Below the pieces are notes generated by a model. The model worked only from the letters and a program-made list of their open reading frames with translations. It made no database searches and was not told the DNA's origin. A stretch of 64,000 bases of DNA from Metamycoplasma salivarium. Its GTDB lineage: Bacteria; Bacillota_I; Bacilli_A; Mycoplasmatales; Metamycoplasmataceae. Made by a program: the position numbers and the translations under genes. The DNA lies in NCBI RefSeq assembly GCF_900660445.2, contig NZ_LR214938.2, positions 62,001-126,000 of the forward strand. The letters are read 5' to 3'. Shown one piece after another: positions 34,219-44,054 of the stretch; positions within the stretch are counted from its first letter, which is position 1, and each line of letters opens with the position of its first letter.

Positions 34219-34769
34219 AGTTAGAAAAAGATATTATTGATTATGTTTTATTTACCCAAGAACAATTAGAAGTAAAGATTAAAGAATTAAGCATTTGAGT
34301 AAACAAGACATATAAGAATAGTAAAAATTTAATTGTTATTGGACTTTTAAAAGGGAGTTTTCCTTTTTTTGCACAACTTATTAAAAGCATTGATATTGAT
34401 ATTATTATTGATTTTATGACAGTAAGTTCATATGGTGGTGGCACTTCTAATGATGGATCTGTTAAAATTATTTTAGATTTAGCTAATGATATTGTTGACA
34501 AAGACGTGTTAGTAGTTGAAGATATAATTGATACCGGGAAAACTATGCAAAAAGTATCTAATTTATTAAAATCAAGAAACCCTAAAAGTTTTAGAGTTTT
34601 GACCTTACTAAATAAACCATCAAACCGAAAAGTTTCATTTGAACCAGACAAATTTGGTTTTGAAATTAAAAAAGATCAATTTGTTGTTGGCTTTGGTTTT
34701 GATTGGGAAGAAAAATTAAGACAATTGCCTTATATAGGTGTAATTAAAAAAGAGATTATTGCAAAATAA
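34212..34769 (+). CDS. hpt: Hypoxanthine phosphoribosyltransferase
   Basis: 185 residues. The PRPP motif VLVVEDIIDTGKTM, the LLKGSFPFFAQL segment and FVVGFGFDWEEKLRQLPYIG (purine-binding Asp and Trp) are typical. It makes IMP/GMP from hypoxanthine/guanine and PRPP. Start ATG at 34212 overlaps the kinase gene. One UGA Trp plus one UGG Trp. Confidence 0.95.
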
Positions 34770-34870
34770 TTAATGTTTTACCTTAATAAGGTAACTTATT
34801 AATTACTTAAATTTTTGCTAAAAATTATCAACATAATTTAATAAGGAACTGTTAGAAAATGGTGGGTTGG

Positions 34871-34902
34871 CCACAGCGATCAAGTAGCTGTGGTTTTTAT
34901 TT
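34871..34902 (+). terminator. Terminator-like hairpin downstream of hpt
   Basis: CCACAGC/GCTGTGG stem (7 bp), 9-base loop, then TTTTTATTT. It is about 100 bases after hpt. It could end the hpt transcript or a small RNA starting near 34845 (TAATAAGGAACTG). Confidence 0.6.
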
Positions 34903-34946
34903 CATTAGCGTAAAAGTCAACTTCCACTTGAAAAAAATTGGTATAT

Positions 34947-35012
34947 AAAAAAATACACCAAGCGGATACTGAACTCAGCATTAGCATTGATGTACTTTGT
35001 TTTAAAAAAGAT
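34947..35012 (-). ncRNA. Candidate small RNA with its own promoter and terminator
   Basis: Minus strand. An extended -10 (TGTTATAAT, 35019-35027) would start RNA near 35012. A two-level hairpin follows: outer stem TACATCAA/TTGGTGTA (34987-34994 with 34954-34961), inner GC stem and CTGA/TCAG tip, then T7 (34947-34953). The whole unit is ~66 bases, without an ORF. It does not match an RNA family I know. hpt-lon intergenic DNA otherwise looks empty. Confidence 0.4.
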
Positions 35013-35018
35013 AACTAC

Positions 35019-35027
35019 ATTATAACA
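35019..35027 (-). promoter_or_regulatory. Extended -10 box (TGTTATAAT)
   Basis: Minus-strand TGnTATAAT upstream of the candidate small RNA; it points away from lon. Confidence 0.5.
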
Positions 35028-35126
35028 TTAAAAAATTATTGATAAATTGCAAATTTGAACCCAAAATAACAATTTTGTGTTCATTTTTTTCAAAGTAATA
35101 ATGACCATAAAATTTTACGTCCTTGC

Positions 35127-35151
35127 AAAAAAATCCGGACAAAATCCGGAT
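35127..35151 (-). terminator. Terminator of lon
   Basis: On the minus strand ATCCGGA, 5-base loop, TCCGGAT, then a T7 run. It begins 14 bases after the lon stop. Confidence 0.88.
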
Positions 35152-35164
35152 CTTAAAAATTTAA

Positions 35165-37657
35165 TTATTTTGAAGGCTTGCCCTTAAAAATAGCTTCATA
35201 AATTTCATCGTAATATTTGACAGGAATAAATTTAACTTCTTTTTTAACTTCTTCAGGAACATCAATTAGATTGCGTTCATTGTCATAAGGAATAAAGATT
35301 TTCTTAATACCAAATTGAGCAGCCGCTAATGATTTTTCTTTTAAACCTCCAATCGGTAATACTTTTCCACGTAAAGTGATTTCACCAGTCATACCAATAT
35401 TTGCGGGAACTGGTTTATGAGACAATGCACTAATTATAGAAGTTGTAAATGTAACACCGGCAGAAGGTCCATCTTTAGGAACAGCACCTTCAGGAACGTG
35501 AATATGAATTGAATTATTATCAAAGTCAAAGTCTATATCAAATTTTTTAGCATTATGGCGTACATATGCTAAAGCAATTTGGGCAGATTCTTTCATAACG
35601 TCTTTTAAAGAACCTGTTAATCTTAAACCATCTTTACCCGGGAAAGTTGTTACTTCAATAGCTAAAGTAGAACCACCATAACTTGTATATGCAAGTCCAT
35701 TGACAACACCAACTTGAGCGATGTTTTCATTTTCATCTTCTTTAAATCTAATAGGCCCTAAAAATTCTTTAGCAATATCTTTGGTTACAACAAATTCATC
35801 TTTAACTTTTTTATCTAAGATTTTAACAACTATTTTTCTAGCAATTGTATCTAATAATCTTTTTAGTTCACGAACACCACTTTCACGAGTGTAATTTCTA
35901 ATGATAAATTCAATAACATCATCTTTGATTTGAAATTGCTTTTCTGTTAATTTATTTTGTGAAAGAATTTTAGGCATTAAATGTGTTTTAGCAATTTGCA
36001 ATTTTTCAATTGTTGTATAAGTTGAAAGCTCCAAAAGCTCAACACGGTCAATCAAAGGTGCAGGAATTGAATCATAATAGTTAGCTGTTGCAATAAATAA
36101 TACTTTTGAAAGGTCATATTCTAAATCTAGATAATGATCTTGAAAATTTGTATTTTGTTCAGGGTCTAATACTTCTAGCATTGCAGATACAGGATCTCCC
36201 CTAAAATCAGCAGACATTTTGTCAATTTCGTCTAGCAAAATAACTGGATTTGAAACACCTGCTTTTTTAATTGCAGTAATAATTTTTCCAGGTAATGCTC
36301 CAACATATGTTCTTCTATGACCTCTAATTTCAGCTTCATCTTTAACACCACCTAATGAAACTTTAATAAATTTACGATTTAAAGCTTCGGCAATTGATTT
36401 AGCCAAAGTAGTTTTTCCAACTCCTGGAGGACCAATTAAAGTTAATATAGGAATATTATTAACTGCTTCATTAGTTACAGTTCCAGATTTATTAATAAAC
36501 AATTTTGTATCAATAAAATTTTCAGGATCATCTTTAATTGGAAGGTAAGTATTTTCAGGTTCTTTTGCTTGTGTATGTGTTAAAACTGAAATAAATTCTA
36601 AGATTCTTTCTTTAGGTTTTTGCAAACCATAATGATGCTTATCCAAAACTTTACGAACATTTTCAATATCCAAAATTTCTTTGCTTACCTTTCTCCAAGG
36701 CATAGCAAGTAATAAATCGATATATGTTTTAGCAGTATTTGCTTCTGGGCTTGATGGCATCATCGAAGCCATTCTAGCTTGTTCTGATTGAATTGTGTCT
36801 AAAACATATTTAGGAAATTGTTTTGCACGTTCTGAATCTTTAAGAATTTTTTCAAGTTCTTTAGAACTATCATCTTCTTTAAGCATCTTTTTAATTTGAC
36901 GCATTTTTTCACGAAGCAAAAAGTCGCGTTGTTGCTCTTCTAAATCACCACGCATTGTGTTATTGATTTCATTTTCAATTTTATTTAGATTAATTTTAGT
37001 TGAAAGTTTTTCAATAATAGTTTCATAACGTTTAGCAATATCTAGATTGTCAATTAGTTTGTATTTATCTGCTAATGTTAAATCGCCTTGAATTTGTTCA
37101 ATAATTCTTCAAGTATTAACATCATGTTTTTCAACATCATCATATTCTGCATTTGTTAGATTTTCAATAAATGTAATTGCAGATGTTGATTGAGGAACAT
37201 ATTGCATTGGATCTTCAGGAATTGCTTTACTTGACTTAGCTTTTGTTGCTAAAACATTTAATTGATTACGATATGATTCTAATGCTTTTAGATCATTTTT
37301 AAATTTAACATGTTCATATTCAACTAACAAAGGTTCATCTTCAAAACTAACATCATTATTAAATGATTTAATCTTTACAAGTTCATTTGCTTTAAGTTCA
37401 ATATTTCAAATTGAATTTTTCTTTGAACTTTTAGTAACTGTTGCAAGTACACCATTTTGATAAATATCTTTTAATGAGATTTTATTGCTATTATCAGCAT
37501 TTTCATTAAGAAAAACAATCACTAAGCGAGTTGCTTTTGGATTATTATTTTTTGCATATTCAAAAGCTTCTACCGACCTAGCTTTTCCAACTTTAATTGA
37601 ATCTGTGCTATACGGGAAGATAACTTGTTTTTTAATTGCTATATATGGTAATTTCAT
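35165..37657 (-). CDS. lon: ATP-dependent protease Lon
   Basis: 830 residues. N-terminal substrate domain, then AAA+ ATPase with Walker A GPPGVGKTTLAKS, VSLGGVKDEAEIRGHRRTY, Walker B VILLDEIDKM and the protease domain: PKDGPSAGVTF (catalytic Ser) and GGLKEKSLAA (catalytic Lys). Lon degrades damaged and regulatory proteins and is a main quality-control protease in mycoplasmas. Start follows a strong GAGGAGGT. The promoter contains a CIRCE element (37754-37780), so HrcA heat-shock control is expected. Two UGA Trp codons. Confidence 0.97.
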
Positions 37658-37753
37658 ACTTTACCTCCTCTATGTAATCACATATATCTCTCTATTTATA
37701 TCCTTTTTAGCAACACATTCTCCACTTCGAAGGCCTATAAATATAGAATTATT

Positions 37754-37780
37754 TTAGCACTTTATTGGTGAGAGTGCTAA
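37754..37780. promoter_or_regulatory. CIRCE element (HrcA operator) upstream of lon
   Basis: TTAGCACTT-9 bases-GAGTGCTAA, one mismatch from the consensus TTAGCACTC-N9-GAGTGCTAA. It is ~100 bases before lon and just after the pepF stop. CIRCE before lon is known in other mycoplasmas. Confidence 0.92.
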
Positions 37781-37790
37781 AAATTGTAAA

Positions 37791-39638
37791 TTATTTCTTG
37801 ATTTTAAAAATTTGTTTTCCTAATTTAATATATTCATTAATTTGATTATCTAAAATTTGAAATGCTTCTTTATAAATTTGTGAGTCATAAATATCAATTC
37901 CACAGTTTTTTAAAGTATCTGCAGGTCAATTTCTATCTCCTGCACTTAAAAAGTTATTAATGTAATTATCAATTTCTTTGCCATTAAAATTTTCTTTACT
38001 AATTCTTGCATAAAATGCATTTGCAATCACATATCCTAATGCATATTTATAAACATAAAATCCATAATAATAATGAGGAACGATAATTGCATAAATATTT
38101 GCCAAATTATTTTTTAAATGTTTTTGCTTTTTAACACTATATTTTTTTGAATTTTCAAAAAACAATGCCTCTAATTCTTCAAAACTACTATAAGTTACAT
38201 TTTTATCAATATTGTTATACAAATCAAATTCATAGTTTGATCATTCAGCTTGTTTAATAACAGTACCATAAAAATTTTGGATACTTTGTTCTAATAAATA
38301 AAATTTTTCTTCATCAGATTTTGCAATCTTAATTAAATAATTTGTTAGCAAAATTTCATTAAATATAGATGCAATTTCAGCTAAAATCAAAGGATATTCA
38401 CTTCGGAAAACGTTGTTATTTGCACATGAATAATAAGAATGCATTGAATGTCCAAGTTCATGTGCTAAAGTTTGAATTGAATTTAATGTTCCATCAAAAT
38501 TCATTAAAACATATTTCTTATTAACACCATAACTTTCACCAATTGAATATGCACCTGACATTTTATTAGGACATTCCATATAATCAACTCATTTATTGTT
38601 AATAGCTTCTTTAATTTTATTTATGTAATGTTTAGGCATTAGTGATAATGCATTATTTACAATTTCTTTCATTTCATTAATTGTGTATGTATTTTTAACA
38701 TTAACTAAATCTAAAGATGTGTCTCATTTTTCCATTTTTTTATGAAATTTTTTGTTAAAAAACATTTTTCTTGCTTTGATGTATTTACCAAAAATATTCA
38801 TATTATTAGAAATTGAGTTATATAAAGTTTTTAAAAGATTTTCATTAACATGATCTTCTGATAGAAACATTTCAATAGTTGATGGATATTTACGATATAA
38901 AGCTTGAGTTGAAAGTCTTTTAAAATGAGAATATAAAAACTTGGTTAGACTATGTTTATGAATTAAAAATGCATTTGCATAATTAATATATGTCGATTTT
39001 CTAACATTCTCATCTTTATTTTTTAGCAAAATATGTCTTGAAGATTCCGTTATTTTATACTTTTTACCATTTTTACTAATTGCATATTTAAAATCAAGTT
39101 CTGAATTTGTTAAGGTATTGAAAAAATCTTCAATTGAGGGTTCACTAGTTATTGTGTCATTTAAATATTTTTCAACATCATCGCTTAATTTATGTTCATT
39201 TTTTTCTAATATAGCTTCTAAATCTTTTTTAATTTCAGATAATCTAACATCATTTAATCAACTTAAAATTTTATCTTTGTGTAATGAGATTCGATTAATT
39301 TCAGAACCTAATTTAATTTCATATTCTTGATTCTTTTGTTCAAATTCATCAGAAATTTTGTTCATTTTAGGATCAATCAAATTTGTATTTAAGCTATTTG
39401 AAAGATAGTTAGTAATTTTGTTTGATAAGATATTAAATTTTTTTGCTAATTCTAAATAAGCACAATAATTTTCAATATTTTCATATTTTGAATCTTTTAT
39501 TTCAATTAATTTATCAAACAATGAAAAATATTCATCCGTTAAAGATGAAAGTGGTTTATTTTCTAAAATATCATCTAGATCTCATTTATATTCAGGCTCA
39601 ATTTCAGCATAAGATTTATAAATTTTTATGTTTTTCAA
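37791..39638 (-). CDS. pepF: Oligoendopeptidase F
   Basis: 615 residues, the usual PepF length. Zinc site LAHELGHSMHSYY (HExxH) with downstream LAEIASIFNE supplying the third ligand; N-terminal helical lobe before it. It trims short peptides taken up by the cell or released by Lon. The start is TTG at 39638, seven bases after GGAG and 3 bases past the apt stop; no ATG fits. Several UGA Trp codons. apt-pepF is an operon. Confidence 0.93.
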
Positions 39639-39641
39639 AGG

Positions 39642-40157
39642 TTATTCTCCTTTTTTAATATAAATTAAGTTTTTAACTTCGCAATTTAACATATTGCGAC
39701 TATCAAAACCTTCAAGTTCCATTAAAACAATAACCCTTAAAACTTCAACGCCTTCTGCTTCTAATAATTTAATAATTGCTTTTAAAGTACCGCCTGTGGC
39801 TAAAACATCATCAATAATGACTGCTTTTTGACCTTTCTTAGCAATACCTTTTTGAATTTCTAAAATATCGCGACCATATTCAAGCCCATAATCATAGCTT
39901 CTAACTTCACCGGGCAATTTACCTTGCTTTCTTATCATAATAAAAGGTTTTGACAATTTAGCGGCAACGGGTGTTCCAAATAAAAAACCTCTTGCATCAG
40001 GACCTACAATAATGTCTGCATCTTTAGCTAATTTTGCCATTTCATTAATCGTGTAATGCAAAGCTTTTCCATTTGCTAAAAGCAATGAAATATCTTTAAA
40101 TTCAATACCTTTTTTTGGGAAATCATAAACAGTTCTAATATATTTTTTTAACTTCAT
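39642..40157 (-). CDS. apt: Adenine phosphoribosyltransferase
   Basis: 171 residues. PRPP motif KAVIIDDVLATGGTLKA, GPDARGFLFGTPVA and the N-terminal FPKKGIEFKDIS are diagnostic. It makes AMP from adenine. No UGA codons. ATG at 40157 (MKLKKYIRT) fits family starts; another ATG at 40163 is in frame. There is no Shine-Dalgarno sequence and the -10 box is only 3 bases away from 40163, so it looks leaderless. pepF follows. Confidence 0.95.
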   Translation of the reverse strand: MKLKKYIRTVYDFPKKGIEFKDISLLLANGKALHYTINEMAKLAKDADIIVGPDARGFLFGTPVAAKLSKPFIMIRKQGKLPGEVRSYDYGLEYGRDILEIQKGIAKKGQKAVIIDDVLATGGTLKAIIKLLEAEGVEVLRVIVLMELEGFDSRNMLNCEVKNLIYIKKGE

Positions 40158-40166
40158 AACCATACA

Positions 40167-40172
40167 ATTATA
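40167..40172 (-). promoter_or_regulatory. -10 box of a probably leaderless apt transcript
   Basis: Minus-strand TATAAT followed by TGT and ATG. A start site 6-7 bases after the box falls between the two possible ATG codons. Confidence 0.55.
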
Positions 40173-40238
40173 GACTTAAAATGCATTAAAAAAAGTAAAA
40201 TAAAACACACAATGTTTAATTGCATGTCTTATTATTAT

Positions 40239-41023
40239 TTAATAATTTTCACCATAACCAAAAAAGTCAAATCCTACTTTTATATTTAATGGTTTGGTTG
40301 GATGATTATTTTTAATTATTAAATAACCTTTTTTCTTTTTAAAATCAAGTGATGTTTCAATATATGTTTCATATTTTGGAACTAATGTAGCATTTTTAGG
40401 TTTTTCATCAGTTGTATAGTTATATTTTTTCATAACAAAATTTTTGTTATCATAATCTTTTTCATAACTTATAAAAGCTTGCAATCAATAAGTTTTGTTA
40501 GTTCCTTTATCTATAATTTCAAATATATTTCCACTATTGCTAACATCTCTAGGACCATCATTATATTTATCTAAATATTGAAAATATTCTGGGTATTTTT
40601 TAACCAATGTCTTTGGTAAGTTATATTTTCATTCATTATTTAATTTAGGCAAGAAATTAACTCAATTTCTATTAATTTGCGGTTTTCCTTGGCATGTTCC
40701 TTTTCAAAAAATACCGGGGTTTCCACAATAATACGTATAATCAGGTGTAAAACTATATGAAATCAAATTTTCATCTTTATTAATCAAACTACTTTTTCTA
40801 AAAATTATTTGATTTATATCACCTTCTAAATATTTTTTAGCATCATCATTTAACAATGTGGGTATAACTTCATACACTCTAATTTCATCATCCATTGGTT
40901 TTATTTTTTTTGATTGTTATTAATTTTCATGTTATAAGCCATTAATCCCATTTGTATAATAGATAATGTTGCAATAACACCGCCAAGCCCAAAACCTAAC
41001 CCCAAAACTAAATTTTTCTTCAT
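40239..41023 (-). pseudogene. Signal-anchored protein gene frameshifted at an A8 tract (possibly phase-variable)
   Basis: The 5' part (41023 start, MKKNLVLGLGFGLGG, one membrane segment) has a good AAAAGGA ribosome binding site but hits TAA after 40 codons, at an A8 run (T8 on the plus strand, 40904-40911). One more A would join it exactly to the downstream frame, which is open from the ATG at 40895 (MDDEIRVYEV) to 40239 through several UGA Trp codons. The joined product would be ~261 residues. The C-terminal domain is Tyr/Asn/Lys-rich and I do not recognise it. Either slip-strand switching, decay or a sequencing error could explain it. Confidence 0.65.
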
Positions 41024-41025
41024 AT

Positions 41026-41220
41026 TTATATAATTCCTTTTTCACGCAATATTTCTGTCATCATTGGACCTGAATATAACTCATTTTCTCAATTAAAAAC
41101 TTTTTTAAGTGGTTACCCTTTAATGTGTTTTATAGCAATAACATCATTATAATCATTAGCCTGTAGTGAACATAAAGATATAGGCAATGTACAAATGACT
41201 GGTAAGCTAAGAAAAAACAT
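41026..41220 (-). pseudogene. Lipoprotein-like remnant with an internal TAA
   Basis: From ATG 41220: MFFLSLPVICTLPISLCSLQ, then 15 more residues and TAA at 41113-41115; the same frame continues with PLKKVFNWENELYSGP... to the TAA just before the next gene. The first part looks like a signal sequence with a Cys, and the second like the middle of a surface protein. Probably a decayed gene; a short 35-residue peptide is the alternative. Confidence 0.4.
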
Positions 41221-41273
41221 TGTATCTATTTTTTTATCTTTTCTCCTTATTATTAATTATTGATATACATAAA

Positions 41274-41279
41274 ATTATA
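41274..41279 (-). promoter_or_regulatory. -10 box upstream of the decayed surface genes
   Basis: Minus-strand TATAAT, with an AAGGAG downstream; it would drive the remnant at 41220 and the A8 gene. Confidence 0.45.
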
Positions 41280-41331
41280 CCACTACATAGTGATATAACA
41301 ATCTATCTATAACTATATAAGCATAAGCATA

Positions 41332-41407
41332 TGGTGCTGGTTAGAAGAATCGAACTCCCGACCCAATGATTACGAATCACTTGCTCTACCGACTGAGCTA
41401 AACCAGC
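41332..41407 (-). tRNA. tRNA-Thr (anticodon CGU)
   Basis: Minus strand, 76 bases: acceptor GCTGGTT/AACCAGC, D arm GCTC...GAGC, anticodon stem GTGAT/ATCAT with loop TCGTAA region giving CGT, T arm GGGAGTTCGATTCTTC and encoded ACCA. A possible -10 (TAAAAT) lies at 41416-41421. It marks the edge between the decayed surface genes and the abi pseudogene. Confidence 0.94.
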
Positions 41408-41469
41408 ATATTTCTATTTTATCAAACCATTTTGTTATCTTATTTATTTACTTAAATTAGTAACTTTCA

Positions 41470-41498
41470 CAAATGTTTCTCAAATGTTTGCAAATAAA
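41470..41498 (+). repeat. Tandem CAAATGTTT repeats upstream of the abi pseudogene
   Basis: CAAATGTTT at 41470, again at 41481, and CAAATAAAC at 41491, spaced 10-11 bases. One helical turn apart, as in protein-binding sites. Confidence 0.45.
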
Positions 41499-41535
41499 CA
41501 ATTTAGATACTAAGATAGTAATGAGGTATATGAAT

Positions 41536-42553
41536 ATGGACAATAGTAAGATCACAAGCTTAAATAATAAACATTTTCTTAGTGTTGATGAACAAATTAG
41601 ATTATTGCAAAATAGAGGATTCAAAATATCAAACAAAGTGTTTTTTTAATGATATTTAACAAAATATAATTATCAAACACTAATAAATGGTTACAATGAC
41701 TTTTTTCTGATAGATGGTTTGCGACCATGAAATGTTTACAAAAAAGATGCTTATTCAAGTGATTTAATAAGCTTGTTTGAATTTGATAGAAATATTTCTA
41801 GGATTATTTTTACAAAACTCAGTAATTCAAGCATTTGCAAAGACATTTGAAAAATGAAAAAATGTTTCAGTTATTGATAGTGAAGATAAATGGCATTTTC
41901 ATGCTGGTCGAATTTTAAGGATATCTGACAAAGCCTGAAACAAAATTTTTACAAACAAAGTTAATTCAAATTACAAAAAATCACTTAAAGAAGAAATTTT
42001 GGAGCAAATTAAAAGAGAAAAGCATAGCAATTTGGCAAAGAAATATGAAAAGTCACATTATACTTATATGCCAATATGGTCAATCGTTTTGTTTTTAGAT
42101 TTTGGAATTTTGATGTTAATTATAAAATCATTTAATACTATTTGTTTCAATTATGTAATAGAACATTTCCAAGAAAAATCATATGTAAAATACAAAATGA
42201 ATAGAGGTGAATTTAATAGTATATTTTATTTGTTAAAGGACATTAGAAATAAAGTTTGTCATTCTGATGTACTCTACAATTATGATAACGAATCCAACCA
42301 AGTTATTTCTATAAATGCTTTTCTAAGAAGAAATAATCTTACAGTTGAAAATATAAATAGATTTAGATTTTTTGATTTGGTAAGATTGATTTCAATTATT
42401 TCGAAGGGTTTTGATGATTCTTTGCAATCATTAGTCTCATTTAAAAATAATGTTAAAAATGCAATGTTATGTTTTACAAGCAAAAGTATTTTTAATGCAA
42501 TATTGGAATTTATGCATTTTTCTACATTTAATTTCATATATAAAATTAATTAA
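41536..42553 (+). pseudogene. Abi_2 (AbiD/AbiF-like) abortive infection protein, broken
   Basis: The start VDEQIRLLQNRGFKISNK fits Abi_2. After TAA at 41647-41649 the same frame continues WYLTKYNYQTLINGYNDFF and LFEFDRNISRIIF, as expected for the family. Near 41818-41824 the match moves to another frame (VIQAFAKTFEKW...), which stays open to 42553 with MPIWSIVLFLDFG and LKDIRNKVCHSD (the conserved R...H pair). So there is one stop and one frameshift. Abi proteins are toxins that block phage growth, and this copy is probably dead. The C-terminal 184 residues from 41999 could still be made. Confidence 0.8.
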
Positions 42554-42663
42554 TTTTAAGTGAGCGAAAAATTTGTACTTTTTTCTGATTTATCAATTTT
42601 CTTTTTGATGCTTATTTCCTTGTGCGCATTTTATTTAACTTATATTTTTACATTTTTTTATGC

Positions 42664-42712
42664 AAAGTGGTAAATTTGTGCGCTACAATTAGGGTATAGT
42701 GGTAGGAAGTGG
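42664..42712 (+). promoter_or_regulatory. MraZ operator repeats and mraZ promoter
   Basis: AAAGTGG (42664) and ATTTGTG (42674), then ATAGTGG (42696) and GAAGTGG (42706): two pairs with 10-base periodicity, matching the AAAGTG-type repeats MraZ binds in mollicutes. They flank a -10 box TACAAT (42684-42689), so MraZ probably controls its own operon. Confidence 0.7.
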
Positions 42713-42714
42713 AA

Positions 42715-43155
42715 ATGTTTGGAAAATTTAACAGAAACCTTGATGATAAGAACAGAATCGTAATTCCAACAAAAATTTTGAAGGAATTAGGTGATGTTTT
42801 TTACATCTCATTAAGTTTGGATAACAGCTTAGTGATCAGAAGTGCTGCTGAATTTACAAAATTTAAGGCGCGGATTAGTGAAAATTCGATGTTAGATAAA
42901 GAGTTCCGTAACTTAACAAGAATTATCTTTGCTAACACAGAAGAATTATCACCTGATAAATTAGGTCGTGTTACTATGCCAAAATATCTACTTGAAAAAA
43001 TCACTATAAAAAAAGATGTTGTTTTCATAGGAAATGGAAATTATTGTGAACTTTTTGCAAAAGAGGTTTATGACAATTTTGAAAAAACTTATGAAAATGA
43101 AGAAAATCTTGACAAACTTGCCGATAAACTTGCCTTAAAAGGTATTAAGTTATAG
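42715..43155 (+). CDS. mraZ: Transcriptional regulator MraZ
   Basis: 146 residues made of two SpoVT/AbrB-like halves, each with the DxxxR motif: NLDDKNRIVIPTKIL and SPDKLGRVTMPKYLL. MraZ forms a ring and regulates the division (dcw) operon that follows. The ATG at 42715 comes after AGGAAG; a GTG two codons upstream is less likely. First gene of mraZ-rsmH-ftsA-like-ftsZ. Confidence 0.96.
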   Translation: MFGKFNRNLDDKNRIVIPTKILKELGDVFYISLSLDNSLVIRSAAEFTKFKARISENSMLDKEFRNLTRIIFANTEELSPDKLGRVTMPKYLLEKITIKKDVVFIGNGNYCELFAKEVYDNFEKTYENEENLDKLADKLALKGIKL

Positions 43156-44051
43156 AAACACATCTTCCAGTCTTATTACAAGAAGTCATTGACAATCTTG
43201 ATATTAAAGACAATGGAATTTATGTTGATTTAACTTTAGGTCGTGCAGGACATAGCCAAGAAATTCTAAAAAAATTGAAAACTGGCAAACTAATTTGCTT
43301 TGATAAAGACATAGAGGCTTTAAATCAAAGCAAACAAATTCTTGAAAAAATTAGTTCTAACTTTATTTTAATTAAAAGTGATTTTAGGTTCTTAACTCAA
43401 GAACTTGAAAAAATTGGAATATATGCAGTTGATGGAATTTTAGCTGACTTAGGTGTTAGTAGTCCACAACTTGATAATGTAAATAGAGGATTTAGTTATT
43501 CTCAAAATTCAGATTTGGATATGAGAATGGATTTAGATAATACTATATCTGCAAAAGAAATTGTTAATCAATATTCTGAAGATAAATTAGTTGAATTATT
43601 TGTTAAAAATGCTGATGTAAAGTTTCCAAAAAAAATTGCGAAAGCTATCATTAACAATCGCCCAATTAATACTTCATTTGAACTAGTTGATATTTTAAGG
43701 CAAAATCTTCCTGCTTATATAGTAAGACAAAAAAATCCCGCTAAACAAATATTTCAAGCACTAAGAATTGCAGTAAATGATGAACTTGATGGTCTTAAGG
43801 AACTTTTAGATCAAATTCCAAGTATCTTAAAAATGCATGGAAAACTCTTAATCATAACTTTCCATTCGAAAGAAGACAAAATTGTGAAAGAGTTTTATCA
43901 AAAAAGAGTCTATCAAGATCCAAGAATTGCAAGATTGCCAATTCCCAATATGAAATTTTGAAGTCAAAAGGTTATATATCCTTCTGAACAAGAAATTGCA
44001 TTAAATAAAAGAGCACATAGTGCAAAACTTAGAATCATCACAAAAGAGTAA
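43152..44051 (+). CDS. rsmH: 16S rRNA m4C1402 methyltransferase RsmH (MraW)
   Basis: 299 residues. SAM-binding block YVDLTLGRAGHSQEIL, GILADLGVSSPQLDN, RGFSYSQNSDLDMRMD, PAKQIFQALRIAVNDEL and ITFHSKEDKIVK are diagnostic. The family N-terminus (HLPVLLQEVI) begins right after the upstream gene, but no ATG, GTG or TTG fits. The start is probably ATA at 43152, overlapping the mraZ stop, with AAAGG ten bases before. One UGA Trp (KFWSQK). Confidence 0.92.
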
Positions 44052-44054
44052 CAT

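Noticed and set aside
34840-35030. A tracrRNA-like or IS end in the hpt-lon spacer
   Set aside because: No Cas gene, matching repeat or terminal inverted repeat pair is visible in this window.
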